Shown piece by piece: positions 8,724-17,791 of a stretch of 64,000 nt of DNA. The notes below the pieces were generated by a model, which did not search any database, was not told where the DNA came from, and was given only the letters and a program-made list of their open reading frames with translations. The stretch lies in the NCBI GenBank assembly GCA_041402125.1, contig JAWKSY010000002.1, positions 248,001-312,000 of the forward strand. The letters run 5' to 3'. Positions within the stretch are counted from its first letter, which is position 1. Each line of letters starts with the position of its first letter. This DNA comes from JAWKSY01 sp041402125. GTDB taxonomy: Bacteria; Planctomycetota; GCA-002687715; DRQF01. The position numbers were made by a program, and so were the translations under genes.

Positions 8724-9636
8724 ATGATCGGCGAGTCCGAGATCACCCTCGCCGAGCCCTGGCCGAGGTGCGGCGCATCGAGGTCCTGAGCCGGCGTCTC
8801 GTCACCGACGTCATGGCGGGCGGCTACAGCTCGGTCTTCCGCGGGTCCGGCATCGAGTTCAACGAGGTGCGCGAGTACGTCGAGGGCGACGATCCGCGCA
8901 GCGTCGACTGGAACGTCACCGCGCGTCTCGGCCGACCCTACGTCAAGAAGCAACGTCGACGAGCGCGAGCTCACCGTCGTCTTCATGTTCTCGACCTCTC
9001 CGCCTCGATGGGGGCGGCTTCGGCCTCTGGTCCGCCCGGCAGACCGCGGCGCGCCTCTGTGCCTGCCTCGCGCTCTCCGCCGTCCGCAACGGTGACAAGG
9101 TGGGCTTCCTCGCCTTCGGTCGCGGTGTCGAGCGATTCGTGCCGCCGGGCAAGGGGCTCGGCCACGTCCTGGCATCGTCCGCGACCGCCTCGCGCTGCCC
9201 GAGACGGAAGGGGAGGGGGACCCTCCGCCTGCGCTCGAGTTCGCGCGCGCGCGATCTCGCGTCACGCCGTCGTCTTCGCGTCTCCGACTTCCTGAGCGGC
9301 GAGCTGGGACGACGCGCCCTGCGCTGCTCTCTGCGCCACGATCTCGTGGCGGTGCGCCTCGCCCCGCCCGAGCTCGAACTCCCGCGCGGCGGCCTCGTCC
9401 GCCTCCGCTGCGCCGAGACCAGTCGCGCCGCCACGGTGGACCTCGATGACGAATCCCTGCGCCGCGACTACGCCGAGCGCGTCGCCGCCTGGCGCGAGTC
9501 GACGGAGGCCTCCCTGCGCCGCGCTCGCGTCGATCTGATGGACGTCCCCGTGCCCCGCGTGCAGACGAAGGAGGCGATCGCCGGTCCGATCCTCCGCTTC
9601 TTCCGCATGCGCGAGCTGCGGGGAGCGAAGCGATGA
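8724..9636 (+). CDS. DUF58 (VWA-like) protein of the Bat operon, several frame breaks
   Basis: DUF58 proteins accompany MoxR and the Bat VWA proteins. ATG 8724 (MIGESEITLAEP) is followed by a frame break near 8760. Next comes the family pattern LSRRLVTDVMAGGYSSVFRG, the hallmark EVREYVEGDDPRSVDWNVTAR, then a break near 8953 (one extra A in KKQ/KHVDEREL). DLSASM then gives the MIDAS-like motif. More breaks lie between 8990 and 9260 before VSDFLSGELGRRALR. The final part (LVAVRLAPPELELP) is clean to TGA 9634-9636. At least four indels are needed. Since flanking operon genes are intact, base errors are more likely than a pseudogene. Its stop overlaps the next ATG. Confidence 0.82.
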
Positions 9637-10559
9637 GGGCGGGTCTCGTCCTCCTCGTGCTCTGCGCGGCGGCCGGGTTCGCCGGCGCGCAGGAGAGCGG
9701 GCTCGAGCTCACACTGCGGCGGGGCGATCGCCCGCTCGCGCCCGGCGCCGAGGTCGACTTCGGCGCCGAGCTCGGGATCGACCTCGTCCGTCGGGCCGCC
9801 CCGGGGGCGGCGCTCGCGACGCTCGATCCGGAGCGCGACCTTCCCGGTTTCGGCGTCCGCAGCCGGACGCTCGTCTCGCGCCGCGAGGACGCGCGAGGGA
9901 CCGAGGAACACTGGCGACTCGACGCCCGAGTCTTCGTCCGGCCCGGGGCCGAGATCCCCGCGCCGCGCCTCGCGATCGTCGGCGAGCCGCCCCGCGAGAT
10001 CGCGTCCGCGCGACCGGTGCTCGTCGTCCGGAGCGTGCTCCCGGCGAACGACCCGGGAACGCCGGAGTCCGCGGGGCCGCTGCGCCCGGCGCCCTTCGAG
10101 TGGCGTCGCGCGCTGCCCCGGGTGGCCCTCGGTCTCGCCCTGGCCGGGCTCCTCGCGATCACCGTCCTCGCGGTCCGGCGTCGTCTCGCGGCGCGGCGCG
10201 TCGCGCCCGCGCTCACCCCGATCGAGCGCGCCCGCGCCGTGCTCGCCCGACTCGCGACGCGCGAGGCCGACGATCCGCGCGCCGCGCTCGCCGGCCAGGC
10301 CGCCGTCCTGCGGGACTTCCTCGCGGGGCAGCTCGTCCCCGGCGCGCTCGGGATGACGCAGCGTCAGCTCGCCGAGGAGGAGACCCTGCGGCGCGACCTC
10401 GGCGAGGACCGTCGCGCTGCGCTCCTCGCGTCCCTGGCGCGATCGGAGGCCGCCGCCTTCGCCGGCCGCGTTCCCGATGCCGCCGCCGCGGCGGCGGCGC
10501 GGACGGAGCTCGCGGCGCTCCGCGCGGAGATCGCCGCTCCCCCGGCGGGCGCCGCATGA
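9633..10559 (+). CDS. Single-pass membrane protein of the Bat operon (DUF4381-like position)
   Basis: This 308-residue protein starts at ATG 9633 (ATGA overlap with the DUF58 stop). It has a signal peptide (MRAGLVLLVLCAAAGFAGAQ), a periplasmic beta-rich domain (about 22-150), one TM helix (VALGLALAGLLAITVLAV, about 165-185) and a basic, helical cytoplasmic tail rich in alanine. In related operons this slot holds a DUF4381-type protein, and the layout here fits, but sequence similarity cannot be confirmed by eye. It ends by overlapping the batA ATG. It probably helps hold the VWA proteins at the membrane (inference). Confidence 0.75.
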   Translation: MRAGLVLLVLCAAAGFAGAQESGLELTLRRGDRPLAPGAEVDFGAELGIDLVRRAAPGAALATLDPERDLPGFGVRSRTLVSRREDARGTEEHWRLDARVFVRPGAEIPAPRLAIVGEPPREIASARPVLVVRSVLPANDPGTPESAGPLRPAPFEWRRALPRVALGLALAGLLAITVLAVRRRLAARRVAPALTPIERARAVLARLATREADDPRAALAGQAAVLRDFLAGQLVPGALGMTQRQLAEEETLRRDLGEDRRAALLASLARSEAAAFAGRVPDAAAAAAARTELAALRAEIAAPPAGAA

Positions 10560-11569
10560 CGCTTCCCGGGGGATGGGTGCTCCGCGATCCGCTCTTCCTG
10601 CTGGCGGCGCTCGTCGTCGCCGCGGCCTGGCTCTGGCGTCGCCGCGCCGGCGAGCCCGCCCTGCGTTTCGCGCCGGGGGCGCTGCTCCGCCCGCTGGCGG
10701 CCGGCGCCCGCGTGCCCGCGCACCTGCGTCCCCGACTCGCCGCCGCGGCCCAGGTCGCCGGGTTGCTCCTCCTCGTTCTCGCCGCCGCTCGTCCGGCCGA
10801 GATCCGCCGCCTGCCGCAGCGCGACGAGGGGATCGACGTGGCGCTCGCGCTCGATCTCTCCTCGTCCATGGCGACCTCGGATCTCGGCCCGGACCGAGAC
10901 CGGTTGACGGTCGCCCGCGAGGCGGCGCGCGCGTTCGTAGCGGAGCGCGCGAGCGACCGCGTCGCCCTCCTCACCTTCGCGCGCTTCTCCGACTTGCGCT
11001 GCCCGCTCACGCGCGATCACCGCGCGCTGGACACGATGCTCGCGGGACTCGCGCCCGTCGATCCGGAGGGGCCCGAGGACGCGACCGCGATCGGCGCCGC
11101 GCTCGCGCGCGGCCTGGGCGCGCTCGGCGACGGCGCGACGACCACGGGCGGCAAGCCGCGCTCGCGCGTGATGATCCTCCTCACCGACGGCGAGGAGAAC
11201 GTCGCGACGGCGGAGACGCCGGGCGAGATCGCCCCCCTCCACGCGGGCCAGCTCGCGCGCGAGCGCGGCGTCCGCGTGTACACCGTCGCCCTCGGCCGCG
11301 GCCGTCCGGGGCCGGAGGGCGAGACGGTCGAGATCGACACCCGCGCGCTCGAACGCGTCGCCGAGATGACCGGCGCCCGCTTCTTCCGCGCGCGAGACGC
11401 CTCGGACCTCGAGCGCGTCTACGCCTCCATCTCGACCCTCGAGACGACGCCGGTCGAGGAGCCGCGACACGTCTACCGCGACCTCTTCGCGCCCCTCCTC
11501 GCCCTCGGCGGCGCGCTCTTCCTCGTCGGGCGCCTCCTCGCGGCCGGTCCGGGAGGCGTCCTGCCGTGA
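10556..11569 (+). CDS. batA: BatA-like VWA-domain membrane protein
   Basis: This 337-residue protein has an N-terminal TM segment (FLLAALVVAAAWLW), a second TM (VAGLLLLVLAAARP, about 67-80), a von Willebrand A domain and a C-terminal TM (LFAPLLALGGALFLVGRLL). The VWA MIDAS motif is intact: D100-L-S102-S-S104, with a distant TDGEEN. The order TM-TM-VWA-TM is that of BatA from Bacteroides-type aerotolerance operons. It starts at ATG 10556 by ATGA overlap and ends overlapping the GTG of batB. The VWA domain probably faces the periplasm or membrane surface and binds partner proteins through a metal ion. Confidence 0.88.
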   Translation: MTLPGGWVLRDPLFLLAALVVAAAWLWRRRAGEPALRFAPGALLRPLAAGARVPAHLRPRLAAAAQVAGLLLLVLAAARPAEIRRLPQRDEGIDVALALDLSSSMATSDLGPDRDRLTVAREAARAFVAERASDRVALLTFARFSDLRCPLTRDHRALDTMLAGLAPVDPEGPEDATAIGAALARGLGALGDGATTTGGKPRSRVMILLTDGEENVATAETPGEIAPLHAGQLARERGVRVYTVALGRGRPGPEGETVEIDTRALERVAEMTGARFFRARDASDLERVYASISTLETTPVEEPRHVYRDLFAPLLALGGALFLVGRLLAAGPGGVLP

Positions 11570-12579
11570 ACCCGGAGACGCTCTTTTTCCGCCCGGCGGC
11601 GCTGCTGCTGCTCCTTCTCGTGCCGCCGCTCGCGTGGGCGCTCGCCGCGATGGCGCGCCGCCGCGAGCGCCGCGCCCGCGAGATCGCCGGGCCGCGGCAC
11701 GCCGCGCTCGCGGCCGAGGCCTCCTCCGGTCGTCGGCGTCGCAAGCACGTCCTCGTCGTCCTCGGTCTCGTCGCCCTCGTCCTCGCCGCGGCCCAGCCGC
11801 GCTTCGGCTCCGCGCCGGCGGAGCTCGAACCGGGCGGCGCGGATCTCGTCGTGGCGCTCGACGTCTCGCGTTCGATGCTGGCGCGTGACGTCCTGCCGAG
11901 CCGCCTCGAGCGCGCGCGGCGCGAGATCGCCGCGCTCGCGACCGCGACGCCGACGGCGCGGATCGGTCTCGTCGCCTTCGCCGGCGAGGCCCGGGTGCTC
12001 GCGCCGCTCACCACCGATCTCGCGGCCCTGGTCGAGATCGCGAACGCGGCCGACGATCTCTCGGTGGGGCGTGGAGGCAGCGATCTCGGCGCCGCGATCG
12101 AATCCGCGCGCGCGCTCCTCGAGGGCGCCGGCGGGGACGAACCCGCCGCGCGTTCGATCGTCATCGTGACGGACGGCGACGATGCGGGCGGGGGCGGCGT
12201 CGCGGCCGCGACCCGCGCCCGGGAGGCCGGACTTCGCGTCTCGATCCTCGGTTGCGCGAGTGCGATCGGGGCGCGCATCCCGGTCGCGGGTCCCGACGGC
12301 GGCGAGCGCTTCCTCGTCGGGCCGGACGGCACGGAGGTGCGCACCGCTCTCCGCGACGAGGACCTGCGCGCCGTCGCCGACGCGGGCGGCGGGATCTACC
12401 GGAGCGTCGGCCTCGAAGCGGGCGTGCTCTCCGAGCTCGCCGTCGCGAGCGCCGGCGCGGCGAGCTTCCGCGCCGTCGGAGCCTCGACGGGCCGGGGCAA
12501 CGGCTACCAGGGTCCGCTGGCCCTCGCGATCCTCCTCTGGACCCTCGATCTCGGACTCACCGCGAGGCGTCGGCGATGA
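11566..12579 (+). CDS. batB: BatB-like VWA-domain membrane protein
   Basis: This is also 337 residues and built like BatA: TM (LLLLLLVPPLAWALAAMA), basic loop, TM (VLVVLGLVALVLAAAQPRF, about 62-80), VWA domain and a C-terminal hydrophobic stretch (LALAILLWTLDLGLTA). MIDAS residues are D99, S101 and S103 in DVSRSML, with VTDGDDAGGGG later. It starts at GTG 11566, overlapping the batA stop (GTGA). BatA and BatB are paralogues that are thought to form a complex with the TPR and BatD components. The TGA overlaps the next ATG. Confidence 0.88.
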   Translation: MNPETLFFRPAALLLLLLVPPLAWALAAMARRRERRAREIAGPRHAALAAEASSGRRRRKHVLVVLGLVALVLAAAQPRFGSAPAELEPGGADLVVALDVSRSMLARDVLPSRLERARREIAALATATPTARIGLVAFAGEARVLAPLTTDLAALVEIANAADDLSVGRGGSDLGAAIESARALLEGAGGDEPAARSIVIVTDGDDAGGGGVAAATRAREAGLRVSILGCASAIGARIPVAGPDGGERFLVGPDGTEVRTALRDEDLRAVADAGGGIYRSVGLEAGVLSELAVASAGAASFRAVGASTGRGNGYQGPLALAILLWTLDLGLTARRRR

Positions 12580-13343
12580 GGCGCGCGCTGGTGATCGTCC
12601 TCGTCCTCGTCGCCCTGGGCGCGGCGCATCGTCTCCACCGCGAGCGCGACGATCTCGCCCGCGGGCTCGAACTCGCGGAGCGGGGCGATCTCGCGGCCGC
12701 GCACGAGGCCCTCGCCCGGGCGGAGGCCGATCGCGGCGAGTCGGCCCCGGCGGCGCTCGTCTTCGATCGCGCGGTCGTCGCCCTCGCGGCGAACGATCCC
12801 GCGGCGGCGGAGATCGCGGCCGAGCGTCTCGCGGCCCGCGCCGGGGGCGACGCGCCCGTCCTCGCGACGCGCGACTTCCTCCTCGGCGGTGCCGCCTTCG
12901 CGCGCGGTCTCGCGTCCGAGGCGCTGTCGGCCCGGCCCGAGGCCGGCGTTCCCGAGCTCGACGCGGCGATCGCCCAGTTCGAGATCGCGGCGCGGCACTG
13001 GCGCGGCGCGGCCCTCGCGGCCTCCGATCCCGCGCCGGCGATCCGCAACGTCGAGCGGACCCTGATCCGCCTCGAGGCGCTGCGGAAGAGCCGCGAGGAG
13101 CGTGCGAAGAAGAAGGAGGGCGAGCGCCCGCGCGACGGCGATCGCGAGGAGTCCGCCCCCGAGGATCCGCCGGAAGGTCGCCCCGAGGAGACCCTCGCCG
13201 ATCTCGCGCCGCGCCTCGACGAGCTCGCACCGGACGAGCTGCGCTCCCTCCGGGAACGACTCGCAGAAAAGGAGCGCGAGAAGCGACGGCTCCGACGCGA
13301 GGCGCGCGAGCGGGCGACCGCGCCCGGGAGCCGGGACTGGTGA
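12576..13343 (+). CDS. batC: BatC-like TPR protein
   Basis: This 255-residue protein starts at ATG 12576 (ATGA overlap). An N-terminal hydrophobic segment (ALVIVLVLVALGAA) is a signal anchor. Helical TPR-like repeats follow (LELAERGDLAAAHEALARAEA), then a highly charged Lys/Glu/Arg-rich tail (REERAKKKEGERPRDGDREE). This is the composition expected of BatC, which lies after BatB in these operons. The symbol rests on gene order and general architecture, as TPR sequences are poor identifiers. It overlaps the following GTG. Confidence 0.72.
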   Translation: MRRALVIVLVLVALGAAHRLHRERDDLARGLELAERGDLAAAHEALARAEADRGESAPAALVFDRAVVALAANDPAAAEIAAERLAARAGGDAPVLATRDFLLGGAAFARGLASEALSARPEAGVPELDAAIAQFEIAARHWRGAALAASDPAPAIRNVERTLIRLEALRKSREERAKKKEGERPRDGDREESAPEDPPEGRPEETLADLAPRLDELAPDELRSLRERLAEKEREKRRLRREARERATAPGSRDW

Positions 13344-15847
13344 GGTCCGCGAGCGGAATCCTCGTCGTCCTCGGTCTCGTCGTCGCGACGCTGGCGGCGC
13401 CGCGCGTCCGCGCCCAGGATCCGGCCTGGTCGTCCCCCGAGCCCGTCGCGCCGCGCCTCGGCGAGCGGGTCCGCGTGGTGCTCTCCATCGACGACGCCGA
13501 GGCGGCGCTCGGCCCGCTCCCCTCGGCGCCCGATCTCGCGCTGTCCTTCTCGCCGGCGCGGCGCGAGGACGGCGGGCGCACGAGCTGGGAGGTCCTCGTC
13601 TCGCCCCGCGCGGCGGGGCGGACGGTGGTGCCCTCGCCCGCGATCGTCCGCGGCGACGGCCGCGTCGTCCGGCCGCCGCCGCTCGCGCTCGAGGTCGCCG
13701 AGGATGCGGAAGCGGCGCGGGACGTCTCGCTGACCTGGCGCCTCCCGGCGCGGCCGCTCTGGGTGGGGGAGACCTTCACCCTCGAACTCGTGATCGGGGT
13801 GGCGAGCGACTTCCGCCGCGCGAACCTCCTGCAGACCTTCCGTCAGCCGCTGGATCTTCCCCTGCGACTGGACCTCCCGGCGCTCGACGACCTCGGCGCC
13901 CTCGCGGGATTGCGCGCGCTGGCCCCGGAGGAGGTCGGCCCGGAGGGATTGACGCTCGTCGTGGACGATCGTCGCGACCGCCTCCCGGCCCTCGAGCCCG
14001 AACGCCGCGACGGCCGCGACTGGGACCGCGTCGTCTGGCGCCGGCGCTTCGTCGTCGAGCGACCGGGGGAGGGCACCCTGCCCGCGGCCCTGGTCCGCTT
14101 CGCCCGGGCCACGCGCTTCGAGGAGGACTTCATCCGCGGGCGCGTCCCCGTCGACCGTCGCGACGGGGCGGTGGCCGCGCCGGCCCGTCCCCTCGAGCGC
14201 CGCGCGCCGCCGCGGGCCGGGCGCCCGGAGGGCGCCTCCGATCTCGTGGGGCGCTTCGAGGTCGCGACCCGGGTCGAGGCCGCGGAGTCGACGCTCGGCG
14301 AGCCCTTCCTCCTGCACCTGACCCTCCGCGGCGCCTCCGATCTCTCCCGCCTCGAGCCGCCCGCCTACCGCGCTCGCGGCTTCGTCGTCGGCGCCGTCGG
14401 CGATCGGACCCCGCCGGAGGAGCGCGACCACCGTCGGGACTTCGTCTACGAGCTGCGGGCTCGCGAGGCCGGATCGCGAACCCTCGATCCCCTGCGCTTC
14501 GCCTCCTTCGACCCGGAGGAGGGACGCTGGGTGGAGTTCGTCGGTCCGGCGTACCCGGTCGTCGTCCACCCCGACGCGGCCGGTCGGACCCGCCTCGAGG
14601 GCCTGCCGCCCGAGCCCGAGACGGACGTGGCGCCGTCCGTTGCCGTCCCGCTCACCGCGCCGCCGCGCTTCGATCGCTCCGATCCGTCCTCGCTCGCGAC
14701 GGCGCGCCTCCGCCCGACCGTCCTCGTCGTCCTCCTCGCGCTGCCGCCGCTCGTCCTGTTCGGCCTCGCCCTCGCGCGGCGCCGCCGGGCCTGGCTCGCG
14801 AGCCCGGCCGGTCGCGCGCGCGGCGCCGCCGGTCGCCTCCGGCGCGAGCTCGCAGCCGGCGAGGACGGCGGCGCCGCGTTGACGCGCTACCTCGCCGACC
14901 GCTTCGGGATCCCGTCCGCGACCACGCACGACGGCGACCTCGCGGCGCGGCTCGCGGCGTCCGGTCTCGAACCCGACCTGGCCGCGCGCCTGTCCGTCGC
15001 CGCGCGTGCCCTGCACGCCCCCCGCTACGGCGCGAGCGCCCGGACCGACGCGACGGAGGCGCTCGACCTCGTCGATCGGATCGAGGCGCGTCGGACCCCG
15101 TTCCCCTCCGCCGCGGTCCTGTTCTCGCTGCTGGTGCTCGCCACCGTCGCCGGGGCCGCATCGTGGGAGGACGACTCCGCGTCCGCGCGAGCCCGGCGCG
15201 CCTGGGACGCGGGCCGGATCGAGGAGGCGCTCGAGATCCTCGACGCCGAGCTCGCGACCACGGCCGACGCCGGCCGCCGCGCCGCCGTCGAACGGGACCG
15301 GGGCGCCTGCCTCGCCGCCCTCGAGCGCTGGCCCGAGGCCATCCTCGCCTACCGGCGGGCCGAGCGGGTCCTCCCCGACGACGCCGGCCTCGCGCGCGAG
15401 CGGCGTCGCGTCGAGCGCACGGCGGGCTTGCGCCCGGCCGAGCCGGGCCCCCTCGCTCGCGGTCTCCGCGGCGCCGAGCGGCGCCTCGGCCCCCTCGGCT
15501 CGCTGCTCTGTGTCCTCGTCCTCGAGATCCTCGGGCTGCGCCTCATCCGGCGGCGGGGAAGGCTCCGGGCCTGGGGCGCCGTCTTCCTCCTCGTCGCCGC
15601 CCTCGGCGCGGGCCGCCTGCTCTGGCCGGTGCTCTCGCCGCGGCCTCCGGAGGCCGTCGTGATGCGGGAGGAGACGGGGCTCCGGAGCGATCCGCAGCTC
15701 CGCCGGCCCCTGGTCCATCCGCTCCCGGCCGGGAGGCGGGTCGAGATCCTCGAGGCCTCCGATCGCTGGGCCCGCGTCCGGGTCCTCGATCGGGGAGGGA
15801 AACGCGAGGGTTGGATCCCCCGGGACGCCCTCACTTCCGTCGACTGA
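13340..15847 (+). CDS. BatD-BatE fusion protein
   Basis: This 835-residue protein starts at GTG 13340. The first part is BatD-like: a signal peptide (ILVVLGLVVATLAAPRVRAQ), tandem beta-sandwich domains (about 30-430, with WVGETFTLELVIGV and LGEPFLLHLTLRG) and a TM (LVVLLALPPLVLFGLALA, about 460). A cytoplasmic helical region follows. From about residue 590 it becomes BatE-like: TM (AAVLFSLLVLATVAG), TPRs (ARRAWDAGRIEEALEIL), two TMs, and a C-terminal SH3 domain (about 770-832, GLRSDPQL to GWIPRDAL). BatD and BatE are usually separate genes, and no break is visible here. It is the last gene of the operon. Confidence 0.82.
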   Translation: MRSASGILVVLGLVVATLAAPRVRAQDPAWSSPEPVAPRLGERVRVVLSIDDAEAALGPLPSAPDLALSFSPARREDGGRTSWEVLVSPRAAGRTVVPSPAIVRGDGRVVRPPPLALEVAEDAEAARDVSLTWRLPARPLWVGETFTLELVIGVASDFRRANLLQTFRQPLDLPLRLDLPALDDLGALAGLRALAPEEVGPEGLTLVVDDRRDRLPALEPERRDGRDWDRVVWRRRFVVERPGEGTLPAALVRFARATRFEEDFIRGRVPVDRRDGAVAAPARPLERRAPPRAGRPEGASDLVGRFEVATRVEAAESTLGEPFLLHLTLRGASDLSRLEPPAYRARGFVVGAVGDRTPPEERDHRRDFVYELRAREAGSRTLDPLRFASFDPEEGRWVEFVGPAYPVVVHPDAAGRTRLEGLPPEPETDVAPSVAVPLTAPPRFDRSDPSSLATARLRPTVLVVLLALPPLVLFGLALARRRRAWLASPAGRARGAAGRLRRELAAGEDGGAALTRYLADRFGIPSATTHDGDLAARLAASGLEPDLAARLSVAARALHAPRYGASARTDATEALDLVDRIEARRTPFPSAAVLFSLLVLATVAGAASWEDDSASARARRAWDAGRIEEALEILDAELATTADAGRRAAVERDRGACLAALERWPEAILAYRRAERVLPDDAGLARERRRVERTAGLRPAEPGPLARGLRGAERRLGPLGSLLCVLVLEILGLRLIRRRGRLRAWGAVFLLVAALGAGRLLWPVLSPRPPEAVVMREETGLRSDPQLRRPLVHPLPAGRRVEILEASDRWARVRVLDRGGKREGWIPRDALTSVD

Positions 15848-15890
15848 GGCCGCCGCACGCGGCTCCGGCTGGTGCCGCGGGCGGGCGCCC

Positions 15891-15900
15891 TGCTATATAC
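15891..15900 (+). promoter_or_regulatory. Extended -10 promoter of glnS, leaderless
   Basis: TGCTATATAC carries an extended -10 (TGC) and TATATA. The hexamer ends five bases before the ATG at 15905, so a start site 6-7 bases downstream would fall on the start codon. No ribosome site is present. The same arrangement, TGCTATCCTCG, occurs just before the ATG at 58513. Confidence 0.5.
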
Positions 15901-15904
15901 CGGC

Positions 15905-17584
15905 ATGAGCCACGAAGAAACGCCGCGCGATTTCATCCGCGAGATCATCGCCAAGGACGTCGAAGCCGGGACCCACGGCGGCCGCGTGCACACGCGCTTC
16001 CCGCCGGAGCCCAACGGCTACCTCCACATCGGCCACGCCAAGGCCATCTGTCTCAACTTCGGGATCGCCGAGGAGTTCGGGGGGAAGTGCAACCTCCGCT
16101 TCGACGACACGAACCCGGAGACCGAGAACGAGGAGTTCGTTCAGGCGATCCAGGACGACATCCGCTGGCTCGGATTCGACTGGCAGGACCGCCTCTACTT
16201 CGCGTCCGACTACTTCGAGCGGATGCACGCGGCGGCGGTGCAGCTCGTCGAGAAGGGTCTCGCCTACGTCGATGACCTGAGTGCCGAGGAGATCCGCGCC
16301 TACCGCGGCACCCTCACCGAGCCGGGCCGCGAGAGCCCCTGCCGCGGGCGTTCCGTCGAGGAGAACCTCGATCTCTTCCGCCGCATGACCGAAGGCGAGT
16401 TCCCCGACGGCGCGAAGATCCTCCGCGCGAAGATCGACATGGCCTCGCCGAACATGAACCTCCGCGATCCGGCCCTCTACCGGATCCGGCGGGCGCATCA
16501 CTACCGCGCGGGCGACCGCTGGTGCGTCTACCCGATGTACGACTTCGCGCACGAGCTCGAGGACGCCTTCGAGGAGATCACCCACTCGATCTGCACGCTC
16601 GAGTTCGAGCACCATCGTCCGGTCTACGACTGGGTCCTCGACAACGTCGACGGCGTCTTCCGCTCGCGTCAGTACGAGTTCGCGCGCCTCAACCTCGGCC
16701 ACACGATCACGAGCAAGCGACGGCTCAAGATCCTGGTGGAGGAGGGCCACGTCGCGGGCTGGGACGACCCGCGCATGGCCACCATCCGCGGCTTCCGCCG
16801 CCGGGGCTGCCCGCCGTCCGCGATCCGCGAGTTCTGCCGGCGCATCGGCGTCACGAAGTTCAACTCCGTCACCGAGTACGCGCTCCTCGAGCACTGCATG
16901 CGCGAGGACCTCAACGCCTCGGCGCCGCGCCGGATGGCGGTGCTGCGCCCGCTCAAGCTCGTGATCGACAACTACCCGCAGGATCTCGTCGAGGAGATGG
17001 AGTGCGCGAACCACCCGGCCGACGCCTCGGCCGGCACGCGCATGGTCCCCTTCTCGAGCGAGCTCTGGATCGAGCGCGAGGACTTCATGGAGGAGCCCGC
17101 CAAGGGCTACTTCCGGCTCGCCCCCGGTCGCGAGGTGCGCCTGCGCAGCGCCTACTACGTGACCTGCGAGCGCGTCGAGAAGGACGCGGCCGGCGAGATC
17201 ACCGCCGTCCACTGCCGCTACGATCCGGAGACGCGCGGCGGCGACTCGCCCGACGGGCGCAAGGTGAAGGGCACGATCCACTGGGTCTCGGCGCGCCACG
17301 CCGTAGACGCGGAGGTCCGCCTCTACGACCACCTCTTCCTCGCCGAGGAGCCCGGCAAGTCGACGGGTGAGTTCCTCGACGACCTCAACCCGGACTCGCT
17401 CGAGGTCGTCACCGACGCCAAGGTCGAGCCCGCCCTCGCGGCGGCCGAGCCCGAGACGGCGTTCCAGTTCGAGCGCATCGGCTACTTTTGCGCCGATCGC
17501 CTCGACCACACCGCCGAGCGCCCCGTCTTCAACCGGACGGTCTCGCTGCGCGACACCTGGGCGAAGGCGGCGAAGAAGGGCTGA
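15905..17584 (+). CDS. glnS: Glutaminyl-tRNA synthetase
   Basis: This 559-residue class I synthetase charges tRNA-Gln with glutamine using ATP. The Rossmann fold begins with RFPPEPNGYLHIGHAK (HIGH motif from H41). The second signature reads ITSKRRLKIL at about 269-277, the KMSKS equivalent. FDDTNPE, the ICTLEFEHHRPVYDW segment and the C-terminal anticodon-binding beta barrels (from about 340; IHWVSARHAVDAEVRLYDHLF) are typical. The length matches the bacterial enzyme (about 550). ATG 15905 gives MSHEETPRDF, a GlnRS-like N-terminus. A GlnRS suggests direct Gln-tRNA formation rather than only the GatCAB route. Confidence 0.97.
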   Translation: MSHEETPRDFIREIIAKDVEAGTHGGRVHTRFPPEPNGYLHIGHAKAICLNFGIAEEFGGKCNLRFDDTNPETENEEFVQAIQDDIRWLGFDWQDRLYFASDYFERMHAAAVQLVEKGLAYVDDLSAEEIRAYRGTLTEPGRESPCRGRSVEENLDLFRRMTEGEFPDGAKILRAKIDMASPNMNLRDPALYRIRRAHHYRAGDRWCVYPMYDFAHELEDAFEEITHSICTLEFEHHRPVYDWVLDNVDGVFRSRQYEFARLNLGHTITSKRRLKILVEEGHVAGWDDPRMATIRGFRRRGCPPSAIREFCRRIGVTKFNSVTEYALLEHCMREDLNASAPRRMAVLRPLKLVIDNYPQDLVEEMECANHPADASAGTRMVPFSSELWIEREDFMEEPAKGYFRLAPGREVRLRSAYYVTCERVEKDAAGEITAVHCRYDPETRGGDSPDGRKVKGTIHWVSARHAVDAEVRLYDHLFLAEEPGKSTGEFLDDLNPDSLEVVTDAKVEPALAAAEPETAFQFERIGYFCADRLDHTAERPVFNRTVSLRDTWAKAAKKG

Positions 17585-17631
17585 GCCCGGCCGAGCCCCG
17601 ACGCGCGGACCCGGACCGGCGACCTCCTCAG

Positions 17632-17790
17632 AGTCTGTGAATTTATCCCGCGTCGGCCCGAGACCGCGCGAAACGGAGTCGGGCGAGGAAGGCCGACGAG
17701 GCGTATCAATGGAAAGATACGGCGAGGAGGAATGACGAAGACCGGCACCGTTGCCGCCGGTCGAAGCCAGCGGGGATATCTTCACAGACT
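17632..17790. mobile_element. MITE-like element, copy 1
   Basis: This 159-bp element is bounded by inverted ends AGTCTGTGAA and TTCACAGACT and flanked by CTCAG on both sides, a likely target duplication. The interior, including GCGTATCAATGGAAAGATAC and GGCGAGGAGG, is nearly identical to the copy at 34326-34485. It has no plausible gene of its own. The right-hand CTCAG supplies the TGA stop of the minus-strand gene ending at 17792. This fits a non-autonomous derivative of an insertion sequence whose parent is outside the window. Confidence 0.85.
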
Positions 17791-17791
17791 C

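Noticed and set aside
12557..15718. A 1053-codon minus-strand frame opposite the BatC and BatD-BatE genes
   Set aside because: It has biased Arg/Glu/Gly content without domain patterns and lies opposite clearly coding Bat genes; long antisense frames are expected at this GC level.
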